Assembly (NCBI GenBank): GCA_021904315.1
Contig: CM038912.1
Location: forward strand, 10,503,061-10,567,060
DNA: 64,000 bases
Direction: 5' to 3'
Source: Sphagnum magellanicum
Taxonomy: Eukaryota; Streptophyta; Sphagnopsida; Sphagnales; Sphagnaceae
Both the position numbers and the translations under genes were made by a program. The stretch's first letter is position 1. Every line of letters begins with the position of its first letter. The notes below the pieces were generated by a model. It was not told where the DNA came from, searched no databases, and saw only the letters and a program-made list of their open reading frames with translations. Positions 15,474 to 26,601 of the stretch are shown here, piece after piece.

Positions 15474-16939
15474 ATGGCACAAGCAGCGCTCATTTGTCGT
15501 GGCGTTCCTGCGTCGGTGTCTGCTGCTGCGGAGTCCAGGAAGCTGGCGTCTGTGAGAACATGGTTCCTCCATGTTTATTTCCTCTTCTGCTGCTGGGATT
15601 CATGTCAGCGGGTGCATGAGATTCAGGGACGTGGGCGTCATCCAGACTTTTGCCTTGTTTGGCTCTAAACCTGCTTCCAAGCCCAAGACCACAACTGGAA
15701 AGGTACTTCATCGTGCACATTTTCTTCTCCCTTGTTTTGTTCTTGTTCTGGTCGTTGTTCTTCTTCTTCTGCTTGTCGTGTTTTCCGCACGGAGTTCTGC
15801 TCCGCGTTGCTTCTAATTGAAGTCGTGAACTTGGTTCCGCTCATGCAGGTAGTGAAGGAGAAGACTGTGGACGGCATTTTTGGAACTTCTGGAGGAATCG
15901 GACTCACCAAGGCAAACGAACTCTTCGTGGGCCGAGTTGCCATGTTCGGCTTTGCGGTACATTTCCGACTCTCTCTCTCTCTCTCTCTCAGACTCTCTCT
16001 AGTGTGCAGAGAAAGATTGTTCCTCGTGCTGTTTGTTTGTTTTTAGACAAGCGAAAACAATTACCTTTTGCCAGGAAAGGGTACCCAAGCCCAGTTTGAC
16101 ATTGAAACAAGGATTCCACTGAACCAAGCAGAGCCACTCTTGCTGTTCTTCATCCTTTTCACCCTTCTTGGGGCAATTGGAGCTCTGGGAGCTCACAGAA
16201 GATTTGTTGATGCTGCAGCACCCATAACAGGACTGGACAGAGCTGTCATTTCTCCTGGGAAGGGTGTTAAGTCTGCTCTAGGCCTCAATGAGAAGGGTGG
16301 GCTGCACGTGTGTGGTGTGAATCAAAATGAGAATTGAATTTTGTGAGTAGAGAAACCATATGGTTCTATAGTCAAATGTCATCATGTGCATGCTTGATGC
16401 TACCAAGAAAAACTCAATCAGTTGAAACCAGGGATTACAGAGTTGGTAACTCCTGATTCAAACTGTGGGACCTAGAGAATTTCGACAGTTTTGTGCAGTA
16501 TGAATTGATTTTTTTTGGCAAGGGATGTAGACCTCGCTGGAGGCTTCAGAGCTGTGTTTTTCACATGTAACTCCATGCTGTTGCAGGTCCTACATTCGGC
16601 TTCACAAAAGCAAATGAGTTGTTTGTGGGACGCCTGGCCCAGCTAGGAATTGCATTCTTGATCATTGGAGAGATCATTACAGGTAAAGGCACTCTCGCAC
16701 AGCTCAACATTGAAACTGGTGTGCCCATTACTGATCTTGAACCCCTCATCCTCTTCAATGTTACCTACTTCCTGGTTGCTGCCACCAACCCAGGAACAGG
16801 TAAGTTTGTGAATGACAATGATGTTGTGTCGGAGCTTGTGAAAGAAATCATCACTAGTACTGAGTCTGGCCTGTTATTATTCTTGACCAGTATGTATGAT
16901 GTTGCCAATTTGTATACAAAAACATGTAGGCGCAGCTGA
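15474..16939 (+). CDS. psbS: Photosystem II 22 kDa protein PsbS (NPQ4)
   Basis: PsbS is the thylakoid pH sensor for energy-dependent quenching. Exons are about 15474-15702, 15849-15956, 16047-16296 and 16587-16939. The mature part starts with VDGIFGTSGGIGLTKANELF and carries the two family repeats, each with a NELFVGR helix start. Both lumenal glutamates are kept, in FDIETRIP and LNIETGVP (Arabidopsis E122 and E226). Three points are odd. Exon 1 from the MAQAALICRG start changes frame before FISSSAAGIHVSG, so it needs an indel or a tiny intron; starting at 15571 avoids this. The segment after AMFGFA reads TSENNYLLP where homologues have a hydrophobic helix continuation (ASLLGEALT). After GTGKFVNDND the frame runs on for about 40 residues, where homologues stop within a few. 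The gene identity is certain; its integrity is not. Confidence 0.9.
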
Positions 16940-18540
16940 TAGACAATTTGCATGTACAAGGAAATTCATCACAAGGAATTTCCTTTGGGCGCACCTTGGC
17001 TCACAAGGTGACTTCCCTTAACTTCTTTCCTCAGTTTTTGGTTGCAAGTAAGCTGAATTGTAAGCACTCTTTTTAAGTAGAAAGTGTGCTTGAGGTTCTT
17101 ACAGTACAAAGAGATATATGTCAAAGTATGAGTGGTTTGAGTTTGCCTATAAGTGTGTTCCCATTCTTGGATGGAATGCATCACAGATGCGACCTAGGGC
17201 TTTTTTCTTCTTCTCATTTCAATGCTGTGCACTCTTGTTTAAACTCATTGCTTTGTATGGCCTAAGTTTAAAATAACAGGTTGAGCAGGAAACCAAAACC
17301 TACATCAAAACAAGTGTGGAAGTTCAGATTCCAATACAAGGCTAGTTCAAAGGTCCGCTCCTGTTCCAATCCCTAAAAGGAAGGCTGGTTCTAGGATCTG
17401 TTCCCATATTGATTTTCCAAGTGTGCAAAACCTTTAGTCTGGGTACCCCGACAACCAGCTCAAACCCATAACTAGCCAAGACTACCGATTCGAACACCTT
17501 CACAGAGAGGATTGTCACAAATGAATGCCATAAGGATAATTTGGGAAAATTTTTATATGTAAACAATTTTTCTTATGGTCCACCACTATAAAACAATTGT
17601 ACTTCATTGAAAATATTTTGTGTACATCAATTTATTGCTGCTGATGGAACTACTTTAAGAACCAATTTGGTTCATCAATTGGAACAAGAAAGAAGGAAAG
17701 CAAAAGACAAATGAAGAACCTAAAGGAGGAAATAAGAAGTTGTTAACATTAAAGGGTGGTAATCTTAGCTAGCAAAGCGGTTCTATTTCTCACGGTGAAA
17801 ATAGGTGGGGTTTCCAACCTTACATCCTTTCTTCCTAAAAAAATAAGATTGATATTCGATTTTGATGTTTCTTTGAAGTTCGCAGAGGAATTATTAAAAC
17901 CTAAACCTAAACACATACCTCAAACTCAACATAACAGCTTCAAAGGATAACCCAGTAAACATGCAAAATCAAGTATAAGAAAACAATTTTATACATAAAA
18001 ACCCTTCTTGAATACTTTCTCATTCTTTTGCCAATAAGCTTTTTGTCCAAGTTTCAACTTTCTTCTCTAATGTCCCTTGTGCAACAACCAATGAGTTTAG
18101 TTCATAAAATTTCAAAGCTATTGCATTTAGAAAAGTTTTAAAGCTAAAGTTCAATATATTGTGGTCGGAGAATTCAAAATATATATATATATTTTTGGTA
18201 ATTTGGTGGACAATCCTTGTTGCTAGTACTAAATCCTCCATTAGTCCTCCGAAATTTTGATTCAAAATCTCTTTGTAAGCTTCTATGACACAAGTACTTA
18301 AATTTTAAGTACTTGCTTAATCACCCTTTAAGATGATGCTAGAAACAAGTACTTAAATTTTAAAACTATAGGGAAAAAACACAAATTGATGTTCAAAAAT
18401 GAAAGCTTTACAATTCTGATTCATCAAGACTTCTTTGAACCTTTTAAGAATTTGCAATGGACCGATCTATCATGAAGGATCAAGAACATGTTGGATCAAT
18501 TGCACCAAACACTTTCATGCAAAAGATGCAAAACACAAAA

Positions 18541-18800
18541 GGCTACCACACTGGGGCCACGGAGAACCAGCACCCACCACTGCACCATAAACTGAGGATG
18601 AACCTCAACTGAGTTAATATTTGGTTTCACCTTGGTAACCCAGTCTGTAGGAAATAGGTCTCATATATAGGTAGATAGGTAGGAAAATAGGTAACTAGTA
18701 GGTAAGTAGATTGTTTATACAAAGTAAAGGCTGCTTTTATTACCTACCTACCTACTAACAACCTGCTTGTGGATTGTTAGTAGGTAGGTAGGTTTAAAAA
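18541..18800 (-). repeat. Interspersed repeat family A, copy 1 (MITE-like)
   Basis: This segment matches the reverse complement of about 54640-54915 through most of its length. Shared words include GAACCAGCACCCACCA at one end, then CTCAACTGAGTT, TTTGGTTTCA, CTGTAGGA, ATAGGTCTCAT and TACCTACCTAC. A weaker relative lies at about 35700-35930. No coding capacity is seen, so it is probably a non-autonomous transposable element. Confidence 0.75.
18742..18793. repeat. Perfect 20-bp hairpin in repeat family A
   Basis: Left arm 18742-18761 (ACCTACCTACCTACTAACAA) and right arm 18774-18793 are exact reverse complements around a 12-base loop. The equivalent place in the 54.7-kb copy has a shorter, imperfect version. 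Confidence 0.9.
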
Positions 18801-19968
18801 AAGCAACCAAGCTAACCACCATGGTTAGCTATAGCTAAGGCCCAATGTTCAATTATATAGAGTCTTTAGACCACTGAAAATATATTGGCTATTCCATGGC
18901 CCCACCTTCCAAGCATGGTTTTTTCTTTTTGGGGTGATGTAGCCACACTGCCCATTATCCAGAAGAGGAATTAGCCAAAATTTGGGACTAAATAATAAGA
19001 CTCCCCTGCCTCCAATGTATTGTCATGGCATGGAAGATGTGTCATATGCACCGCATACATGTATGATGTACAATATACATGACATGATGCCATACAAGGT
19101 GGAGCATCATCCTAGCCAAATGGCAAAGTGCAACCTTTCAGACGGCAACATGTCACCACCACAATAGGATACGTCTTTTCCTATGGCAAAAGACATGTGG
19201 ATGTGATATGACACATATTACACTAATGTCTAATTATGGTTAAACATCACAAATACAATTTTACACAAATGGATGAATCCACAAAACCATGGTAAATTTT
19301 GTACAACCACGGTTCATGACACATTTGTGTAATAAACTTTGGGTTTCCTCCATTTCAATATAAGATATACATGGTGTTTTGACCCAAAATTTGATGGAGC
19401 CATGTGGTTCATAACACATCTTGTGATGTAAACTTTGCAGCTTCATCTATTTTGTTGTGCAAATCATATTTTTCAGGTCAAAAACATGCGAAAATTTGTG
19501 CCCAAAAAAACCAATTGAGCTGAAGGTACTTGAGAAAGGTCATCAAAGGCCACCCATGAGAACATCAGCACACCACCCATTTGAGTGTAATCAAGAAGGA
19601 CAAGCAATACAACTCTTGGGACGGCGACGCCGAATTGCAGGAACGCCATCCAAGCGAAGAGACTCAAGTTTTCTGCACATACCATAGAATGAATCTTTGA
19701 ATATCTGGATCTTGCCATAAGGCCATTGCATATAGAAGTTCTTGCTGGGACTTGCCACCGAATTCCGTAGCCAATCCTGCCATGAACTTGCACTTGTTAG
19801 AAAAGCTGCCCACTGATGAAATATGAGGACAAAAACCACCCCTGGACCAGCCTCAAAATTGATGTAGAAATTTGTGCATATTCATACTTCGGAGTCTCAT
19901 CTTTATATTTCCAGTAGCCTTTTGGCAAGGAAAGAAACCAATAAAACAAATGGACCTCTGCCCCATAC

Positions 19969-21561
19969 TTGAATTGGTAAGAAGAGTTTGTACTCAGGAA
20001 GAAGCTCCTCCTCCTTATGAAGTTGGTCAGTGAAGTAGATGCGGCGAATGCGGCAATTTGCATGAATTTGCACTCGTAATGTTTCCACATAATTGGTACC
20101 ATATGCCTTCTTTGTAAAATCCGCAAGATTCAGCTGAAGTTGATTCCACCCCACATCCAATTTTAATGGAAAGTGAAAGTAGTTGACAAATCGCGTTGCT
20201 TGCTGCCCCTCAGACACAAAAACTTGGTGAATTGTTTGCAGTTCTACGGCATCACATTTCAGCGTACTTGCCAATCTAGACCAACATGGTGACCAATGGG
20301 TGTTACAATAAACAAAGTATGGATAGTAATGCACTTCAAGATCTTGGCTGCCCTAAATATGTGACCATGTCTTCAATCATGATTCCTGTCAACATCACTT
20401 GGGAAATGAATAAGAAATGTACAAGGCCCCTGTCAACAAACATTACAAGGGACACATATCAGGGCTGATCCAAACCTGACGGTTGTCAGCTCGAAGCTGA
20501 CGAATAATGTTTTTGTCATCCAACAGCTGAATTTCAAATGCAAAGTATTTCCTCATGTTTTTTATGAGCAAGACAAGAATTGGCAGATTAATTGCCAACA
20601 CTTCCTCATGATCGCGAGGGCATGTTATATAGTTTGACTCCACGTTTCTTCCCATGACTTCCACAACACTCGACTGTACGTCTTCATCAGGACAACTCTT
20701 GACATGCCCATGTTGTAGTACTGGCACCATACAATGCCATACCCACTGAGATTTCCAGAGTGCATTAACACCAATAAACAACTTCAGAGTTCCAAAAGAC
20801 CAGACAATAATGAGTTCACAATCCATGTATGCCAAGCAGATGTCACACCCAATTATGCAGCATAAATCTCAGAGGAAACCCAAGAAAGTGAACCCAAGCT
20901 CCTAATCCAGAAGATTAAATTGCGAAAAAAGTGTTAGGCAAACCTCCTTACGAAGAGGAGATCACAAACTACCCCAAAAGGTTTTGCTGCCTGATGCCAT
21001 TACAGTGCTAGACTTTATATATGTATAAGCTTATCCTTCAGGTAGTCCTGATGAAGAGAAACCACAGCAATGCCAAAAAAATAAATCTGTGGGATTGACC
21101 ATCTTATACTGATGTCTAAAAGAAGACTTACCTTGCTGGCTCCATATCTTCAGAGGTTTCTTGCTGATCCCCACCACCCAAATAGAAAACAGTTAACACC
21201 ATTTGGTGAAACACTTGAACAACTCTCTCAGCTAATAGAATCCACCAGAACCCAGGGTACACATCTTTTCTTAGTTTCTGGCAGTCATCACACTGATGAT
21301 GTAATGCAGTTCAACCTGTGAAAGAAAATAGACAGATATGGTCCACAGGGACATATACACATTCAAGAAAAATTGCAAATGACATGGCCTGAACATTCTC
21401 ATTTCCAAGTTCACATTGAGTAGAATTCTTTACTAAGAGCTTGAAAAGAAACAATTTTTATCAAGTATCAAGGATTTGGAAGGCCAAGAAAAGTGAAGAT
21501 GAACTCACTCAATGCTATACAGAATTGAGAGGAAGCCTGACTGGAATACATTCCTGAACAT
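19969..21561 (-). CDS. CFAP20/BUG22-family protein (CFA20 domain), divergent
   Basis: Reading on the minus strand, exons are 21561-21509, 21163-21132 (only 32 nt), 20720-20476 and 20202-19969, with phases that join exactly. They give 188 residues: MFRNVFQSGFLSILYSID, KKPLKIWSQQ, then HGHVKSCPDEDVQS, NYITCP, KYFAFEIQLLDDKN, GWNQLQLNLADFTKKAYGTN, YVETLRVQIHANCRIRRIYF and the end LPIQ. This is the CFA20 domain (formerly DUF667) of the ciliary inner-junction protein CFAP20, called BUG22 in Paramecium; plants keep it even without cilia. The family length is about 190, so only a few C-terminal residues are missing. A last exon at 19672-19664 would add Lys-Thr-stop and reach 190, but other acceptors are possible. 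The protein is unusually divergent for this highly conserved family: RFVNYFHFPLKLD replaces the usual RVKPYICTMPLKLD. Confidence 0.85.
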
Positions 21562-22741
21562 CTTGAAGGAACTTGACTCAGCTTGTAGATATGTTGGTAG
21601 AGATCAGATAGACAAGCCCACATAATGACAAAGAGGAGTTCTTTGGGCCAGAGCCTCTATTTCATTTCACCCAAGATTCCAAAGCCGACAAATCTACAGT
21701 CTTTGGCTCAGTGTGTGTATACAGAAAGTACAGTAACCATAACAGAAGAAAATCAACAGTTCAAAATTGTGAAGATGAAAGCCTCATGGTTGATGTCAAC
21801 AGGATGCACCATAGCAAGAGTGTAGGTGGTCATCCTTCAGCCTGGAGAAACTGAAGAAAGTATTACATACACTAATGAATGAACAAAATGCTACCACCTC
21901 ACAGCAGTAGATATGTACAGGAAATATTCTGTGAAGAATTTCAATTTCTTGAAGGTGAACTATGCACAATTCTCCTGAGCTCCCAATCCTCTCACTTTAA
22001 CAAAAGGACTGTGTTCATCATGAGTCAACATCAGTACTCAAAGAATGTCTCATACTAAGGACCTGCAAAACTTTAACCTAATCTAGATAAGAAGAGGTGT
22101 GACTCTTTAAGATGTCTGTTAGCAGCACCCAAGTTCTTTGGAGGTTTCATTACAGCTAGAAAATGTGAGTCCAACACCACTTTGGGGTTAAGAATCTGAG
22201 AAAGACTTTTCCAGATATTTTGGTTTGGTGCTGAACTCCACAAGACCCCATCAAGGTTGCATGTAAAACTAGACTAGCTCTGCAGATTCCAATAAACTGA
22301 TTTGAGAGAACTAAAAGGTGCACAGAGACAACAGATCTACATGTAAGGACTCCCTCAACAATCAGCACTCATTTCCTGAGGACATCCACACTATTCATGG
22401 AGACCTGGATCACACATAATCATCAGCATTGGACTATTGGGTGTCACAAGTCCATCTTTGTGCGCTTTCATTACAATACTGCAAAGATCTCTTACTGACT
22501 ACTCATCCACCTGTTGCAAAGGATAAAGTGCAGGTAGATCATATGAGCTCTGACTAGCAGTGTTCAGCTATAATGTCAACTCTCTTAAAACACTCCCTCA
22601 AAAGGTTGCACATGATAGCAATCTTTGAGTAGATTGCACCTGGTGCATAAGAGTGTTATTCCTGACGACTGCAAACCAACTGCTGGAAACAGGACTATTG
22701 ACCTCTAACATCTATTGACTGCAAAGGACAACTAGCAGAAA
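21562..22741. other. Spacer between ATP synthase g and CFAP20-like genes
   Basis: Both flanking genes are on the minus strand, so this should hold the ATP synthase g 3' UTR and the CFAP20-like promoter and 5' UTR. No conserved coding segment or distinct motif is seen. Confidence 0.5.
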
Positions 22742-23787
22742 CTAAACCTTGTAACCTGTGAGAGTGCCACCTCGACCCACAATCTCCCCAACACAAAACC
22801 AAGCATAGCATTCTCCCAAAAACAAAGCTGCAATACCAAGCTCTTCTAGCTTGAGGTCATTCCTTGCAAAAATCTTTTGTTTCACATAGTCAATTTCCTT
22901 CCATAGTGCATCATACCTCCCTGGCAAACTGCAGCAGCCCAACACCCAATCTGTCATGAGAAACCTAGATTCACCCATAACCTAACATGAACTAGTTGCC
23001 CAAAAAGCTTTTGAAGGTAACCATTGATCATACACCTACTGTTAGTGAAGCAAAATGAATTGCCTCATATGCAGCATGAGATGTTAGGCAGCTAATCCTC
23101 AGCTGCAGGCATGCACTAATTACTCAAGGAGTTGCTGAAGTATGCTGCACAAACAGTGTGGAATTAGGTCATGCCAAATAGACCAGCTCTGCTTTCTTCT
23201 CACCCACCAACAGATGAGAAACTCCAGGCAGGCATTCTCAACAAATTGTCATAAACCCCCTCATCGAAGCCAAGCACAGGGATCACAGAACTCTTGGCCA
23301 GAAGCTGGAAAGTCTAGTCAACACACCTTGGAGAACTCTTGGCATTCACCATCAAGATATGCTACGTGATGCAATGAATCTAAGAATTAGGGACCAAGAC
23401 GTTGGCCAAGTTTTGGAGGGGGGTTGGGGGGGGGGCTGCAGATAGCTTCCAGACTTCGAATGTGAAGTCAAGATCCTCTTAGTAACGTCAAGAACCTCTC
23501 AATAACTAAGCTAGGGTTACTACTACTAAATGGCTTGATGCTCCTCAACTGGCAAACACACACATGCACACAAATGCACACACATGTAATAATAAGAAAA
23601 TAAACCTGGCAAGACGAGTGTAGAAAAGCTGCTTGGAAAGCTCCTGGCATTTTTGCACGGTGGGCTCCTGCTGGATGTACTGCTTGTTCTCCTCCAACAG
23701 CCGCTTGTAGAAAGTGGATCCGTGCTTGGCCGCCAACTCCGTGGCCACTGCAGCCTTGCTCTGCAACTGCCTGATCAGCGACGCCAT
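22742..23787 (-). CDS. ATPG: Mitochondrial F1Fo-ATP synthase subunit g
   Basis: Two minus-strand exons, 23787-23606 and 22928-22742 (stop TAG), joined across a 677-bp intron in phase 2, encode 122 residues. Subunit g belongs to the membrane-embedded Fo part and helps ATP synthase dimers form at cristae edges. The sequence follows plant subunit g closely: MASLIRQLQSKAAVATELA, KHGSTFYKRLLEENKQYIQ, PTVQKCQELSKQLFYTRLAS, LPGRYDALWKEIDYVKQ, then LEELGIAALFLGECYAWFC and VGEIVGRGGTLTGY at the C-terminus. The GECYAWFCVGEIVGRG segment includes the membrane helix with its GxxxG-like small residues. The ATG opening MASLIRQ was chosen because plant homologues begin there; an upstream TTG is unlikely. Complete and intact. 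Confidence 0.94.
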
Positions 23788-26601
23788 GGCCAATAAGTCG
23801 CTGCTACAGTTGATGTTGTCCTCGCCCGTTCGCTCGCTCCTTCGATCGCTCGATCACGAAATTCTCCTCCTCGAGTGCGCGCTACGATTCACCAAACCCT
23901 AAATCTCGATCTCGAGCTCTTCCTCGTGAAAACAACACCCCGTCCACACGTACCTACCTAATACCTATTCGCATTCACCTAGAATAGGGGTAGGAGTATA
24001 AAGTAGGTATCTACACACGTATTATACACTCGATGACCCTAGTGTCCCTACATACATACATACATGCATACATACATACATACGTACATGCATGCATGCA
24101 TACATTATATGTATACATAATATGGTCCCAAGTGTATACATATGTACTTGTTTGGAATTTATTTTAACCAATAAAATAAATTTAAAATATGGTGTATTTG
24201 ATTTTTGAACTATGTTCTCTAGATGTATCCATAGTTTTTGGCTTAAGTACTCTAGTTATGTATATTGTAATGGTGTTATGATTATTATGATTATTATTAT
24301 TGTTGGAATATCTTTTCAAAAATCTCCAATTTCTTTACCATTATTTTTACCTCTTTGTCATAACTATCTTTTTACTCCTTTACCCTACCCATCATCAACA
24401 TGGATATGAGAAAACAAATTAACTTGTATATCAAATTTTTTTTAAAAAATTTAATTTTAATATTTATGCAGTTGTAATGACAATTTCAAATATCAAAGCT
24501 TTGGTTTTAATTCAATTTAAATCTAAATTCAATTCAAGGTTTGTGCAATGTCATTCAATATTTTATTCGAATAGAATTTAATTTTCACAAAATCAATTTT
24601 TTTTCATTTATTATTTTTAACATGTATATTAGGGTTAAGGCATTAAACTATTGCATTAAAAAAAAAGGTGATTCAAAATGATTTTTTAATATGGTTTATG
24701 AAACATTACATTAAAAACTACATAAAAAAACCCCATGAAAAATCCAAAATGTAAAATATAATAATCTACATCAATTTGTACAAAAATGTTAAAAAGTTAC
24801 AAAAATACATGTCTATGTTCAAAAAGTTACTCAATGACCATCATTATTAAAACCATGAACTTGGCAATAAACTTCAACCACTTCCTCCACTAGAGTTGCA
24901 TAATGGTGGGTGTACATTTGACGATGTTTTATAATAAGACGAACTACATTAGTCACAAATTAGTCCTTTGTAAATCCATGCAACCTACATCAAAATTTAC
25001 ACATTTTGTAGAAATTAATTTCAAATTCTAATGGAACAATTAAACTTAAAATAGATACCATCTATGAATGGTCTCTAATGCATGGAAATGAAAGATTGTT
25101 TGCATATCCTCAAGTTGAGTGGACTTGCTAAATTCCTATTCCTATAAGGTGGTATGCCACATTTATTTGCCCTTCTCACATAAAATAACTTGCAATTAAA
25201 GATGATGTCACCAAGTTTTTCATTGTTTTTAATTCATGAGAATGCATTTCGAGGGATGTATCTCACACCTCAATTCAAAATCTTCAAAATTTTCAATAGG
25301 ATTTTTAAAGCAAATTTGACCAAAGGCAATTTGATGATCTCTTGTTGCCCTTGTGTTGTTTCCCTTAGGCAATCCCATTTTAATGCAACTTTTGATCATG
25401 CGCAAATAGTTATCTTTTGCTCACTTAGTCTCAAAATTGATCAAGCATCATTCAAGATGCAAACGTTCATTATCAAATGATTTTGACATTGGGAGCCCCC
25501 TTCACAAGTTCAAAGGTGCCCAGGGTTGCCTTTTTCAGCAATGGCTCATGTAAGACCATTTCAAGCCCTTTTGGATCCATTAGACACTCTTCCTTGTAAT
25601 TTAAGTCGAGGAAGGGACCTTCAAAAATATTACAATAGTGATTGTTGGAAGGACTTTTTCATGGGTTTCATCTGAAACATTAGCTTCATCAAGATTTTGG
25701 ACTCCCACCACAAGGGGCATTTTTCTTCTAGGTCACCCACAAAGGAAGGAGGGGAAGGAGGGTTTTAGGGGTGCCCATTCTCTTTGTTCTTTTGTGCATT
25801 TGCACCATGCTATAAAAAGAAGAGAAAAAAAGGAAAAAAATAAATGCTCAAAACGATCTTATTATCTTCTTCGTGTTGCAACAATGCCGAAAACAAATGA
25901 GCGAACTGTCATGATAATGGAAGGTGTTGATCCTCTCCTTCCTCTAACGGCGATGACGGAGATGCTGCTGCTGTAGCGACGCAACACCTCTCCTCTTTAC
26001 TCAAAGCTCCTCCTCCTCCTCCGGCGGCGATGGTGGAGGCGGCTGTTTTTACAATGACGCTATTGCGAAGGAAGAAAAGACAAAAAGAAAAAAGAGAGGG
26101 GCAAAAAAAAAGTCCCTAAGTTTAAGTTTATCTGAAAACGTCCTCATTCCCAAACTGGTGCCCTGGTGGTGGGTGCCGGGTCACAGGGGCCGATTTTCTG
26201 CTAGGTCCTGCGCGTTTGGCCATACGCGTGGCACGGCCGGCCTCCAGCCGCACCTCACGATGCGCAAATTTCCACTGCATAACTTAATTTGTGTTTTCCA
26301 AGGTAATTGTGAGCTTCATTAGGTGCAGTTACAAGGAGTTTGTTTATGAATTTCGGTCTGTGGAATTTTGGCTGGCTCGACTTTGATTGGATTTCTTCGC
26401 TAAACCCTCGATCGAATTTTCTGAAGAAAGTTGTACTAGAGCGAAGGTTTCTTAGCTTTTGTCTGATTCAAGCGAGCTCGGGAGTTTGGTTCTTAGATCT
26501 TGCAGAAAGTTGCAAGAGAGCCAGAGAGATTCAGGAGAGCTAGTTGGCCGCAGAGCAATTTTGTAGCTTCCATAGGTGTGGAGAATTAGGGTTTTGGAGA
26601 G
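23788..26601. other. Intergenic, no gene recognised
   Basis: The left end is the ATP synthase g promoter and 5' UTR. A (CATA)n microsatellite with CATG variants covers about 24050-24106, followed by AT-rich DNA. Short open frames at 25190-25480 and 25638-25976 have no recognisable domain. From about 25970 to 26260 the DNA is GC-richer, with a piece near 26160-26195 (GGTGGGTGCCGGGTCACAGG) resembling the end of repeat family A. The last 250 bp are probably the 5' UTR and promoter of the next gene. Confidence 0.6.
24050..24106. repeat. CATA/CATG microsatellite
   Basis: A run of CATA units interrupted by CATG and CGTA variants, followed by an ATTATATGTATACATAATAT inverted stretch. Confidence 0.9.

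Larger units (their letters stand above)
16940..19663. other. Intergenic, no gene recognised
   Basis: Short open frames on both strands show no domain or exon chain. The main structure is the interspersed repeat copy at about 18541-18800 with its hairpin. A short inverted repeat, GCTAACCA/TGGTTAGC with a 3-base loop, lies near 18812-18831. The right end may hold the 3' UTR of the CFAP20-like gene on the minus strand. Confidence 0.6.

Noticed and set aside
25190-25480. 96-codon frame, suspected transposase remnant
   Set aside because: Translations of both strands gave no recognisable transposase motif and many stops nearby.
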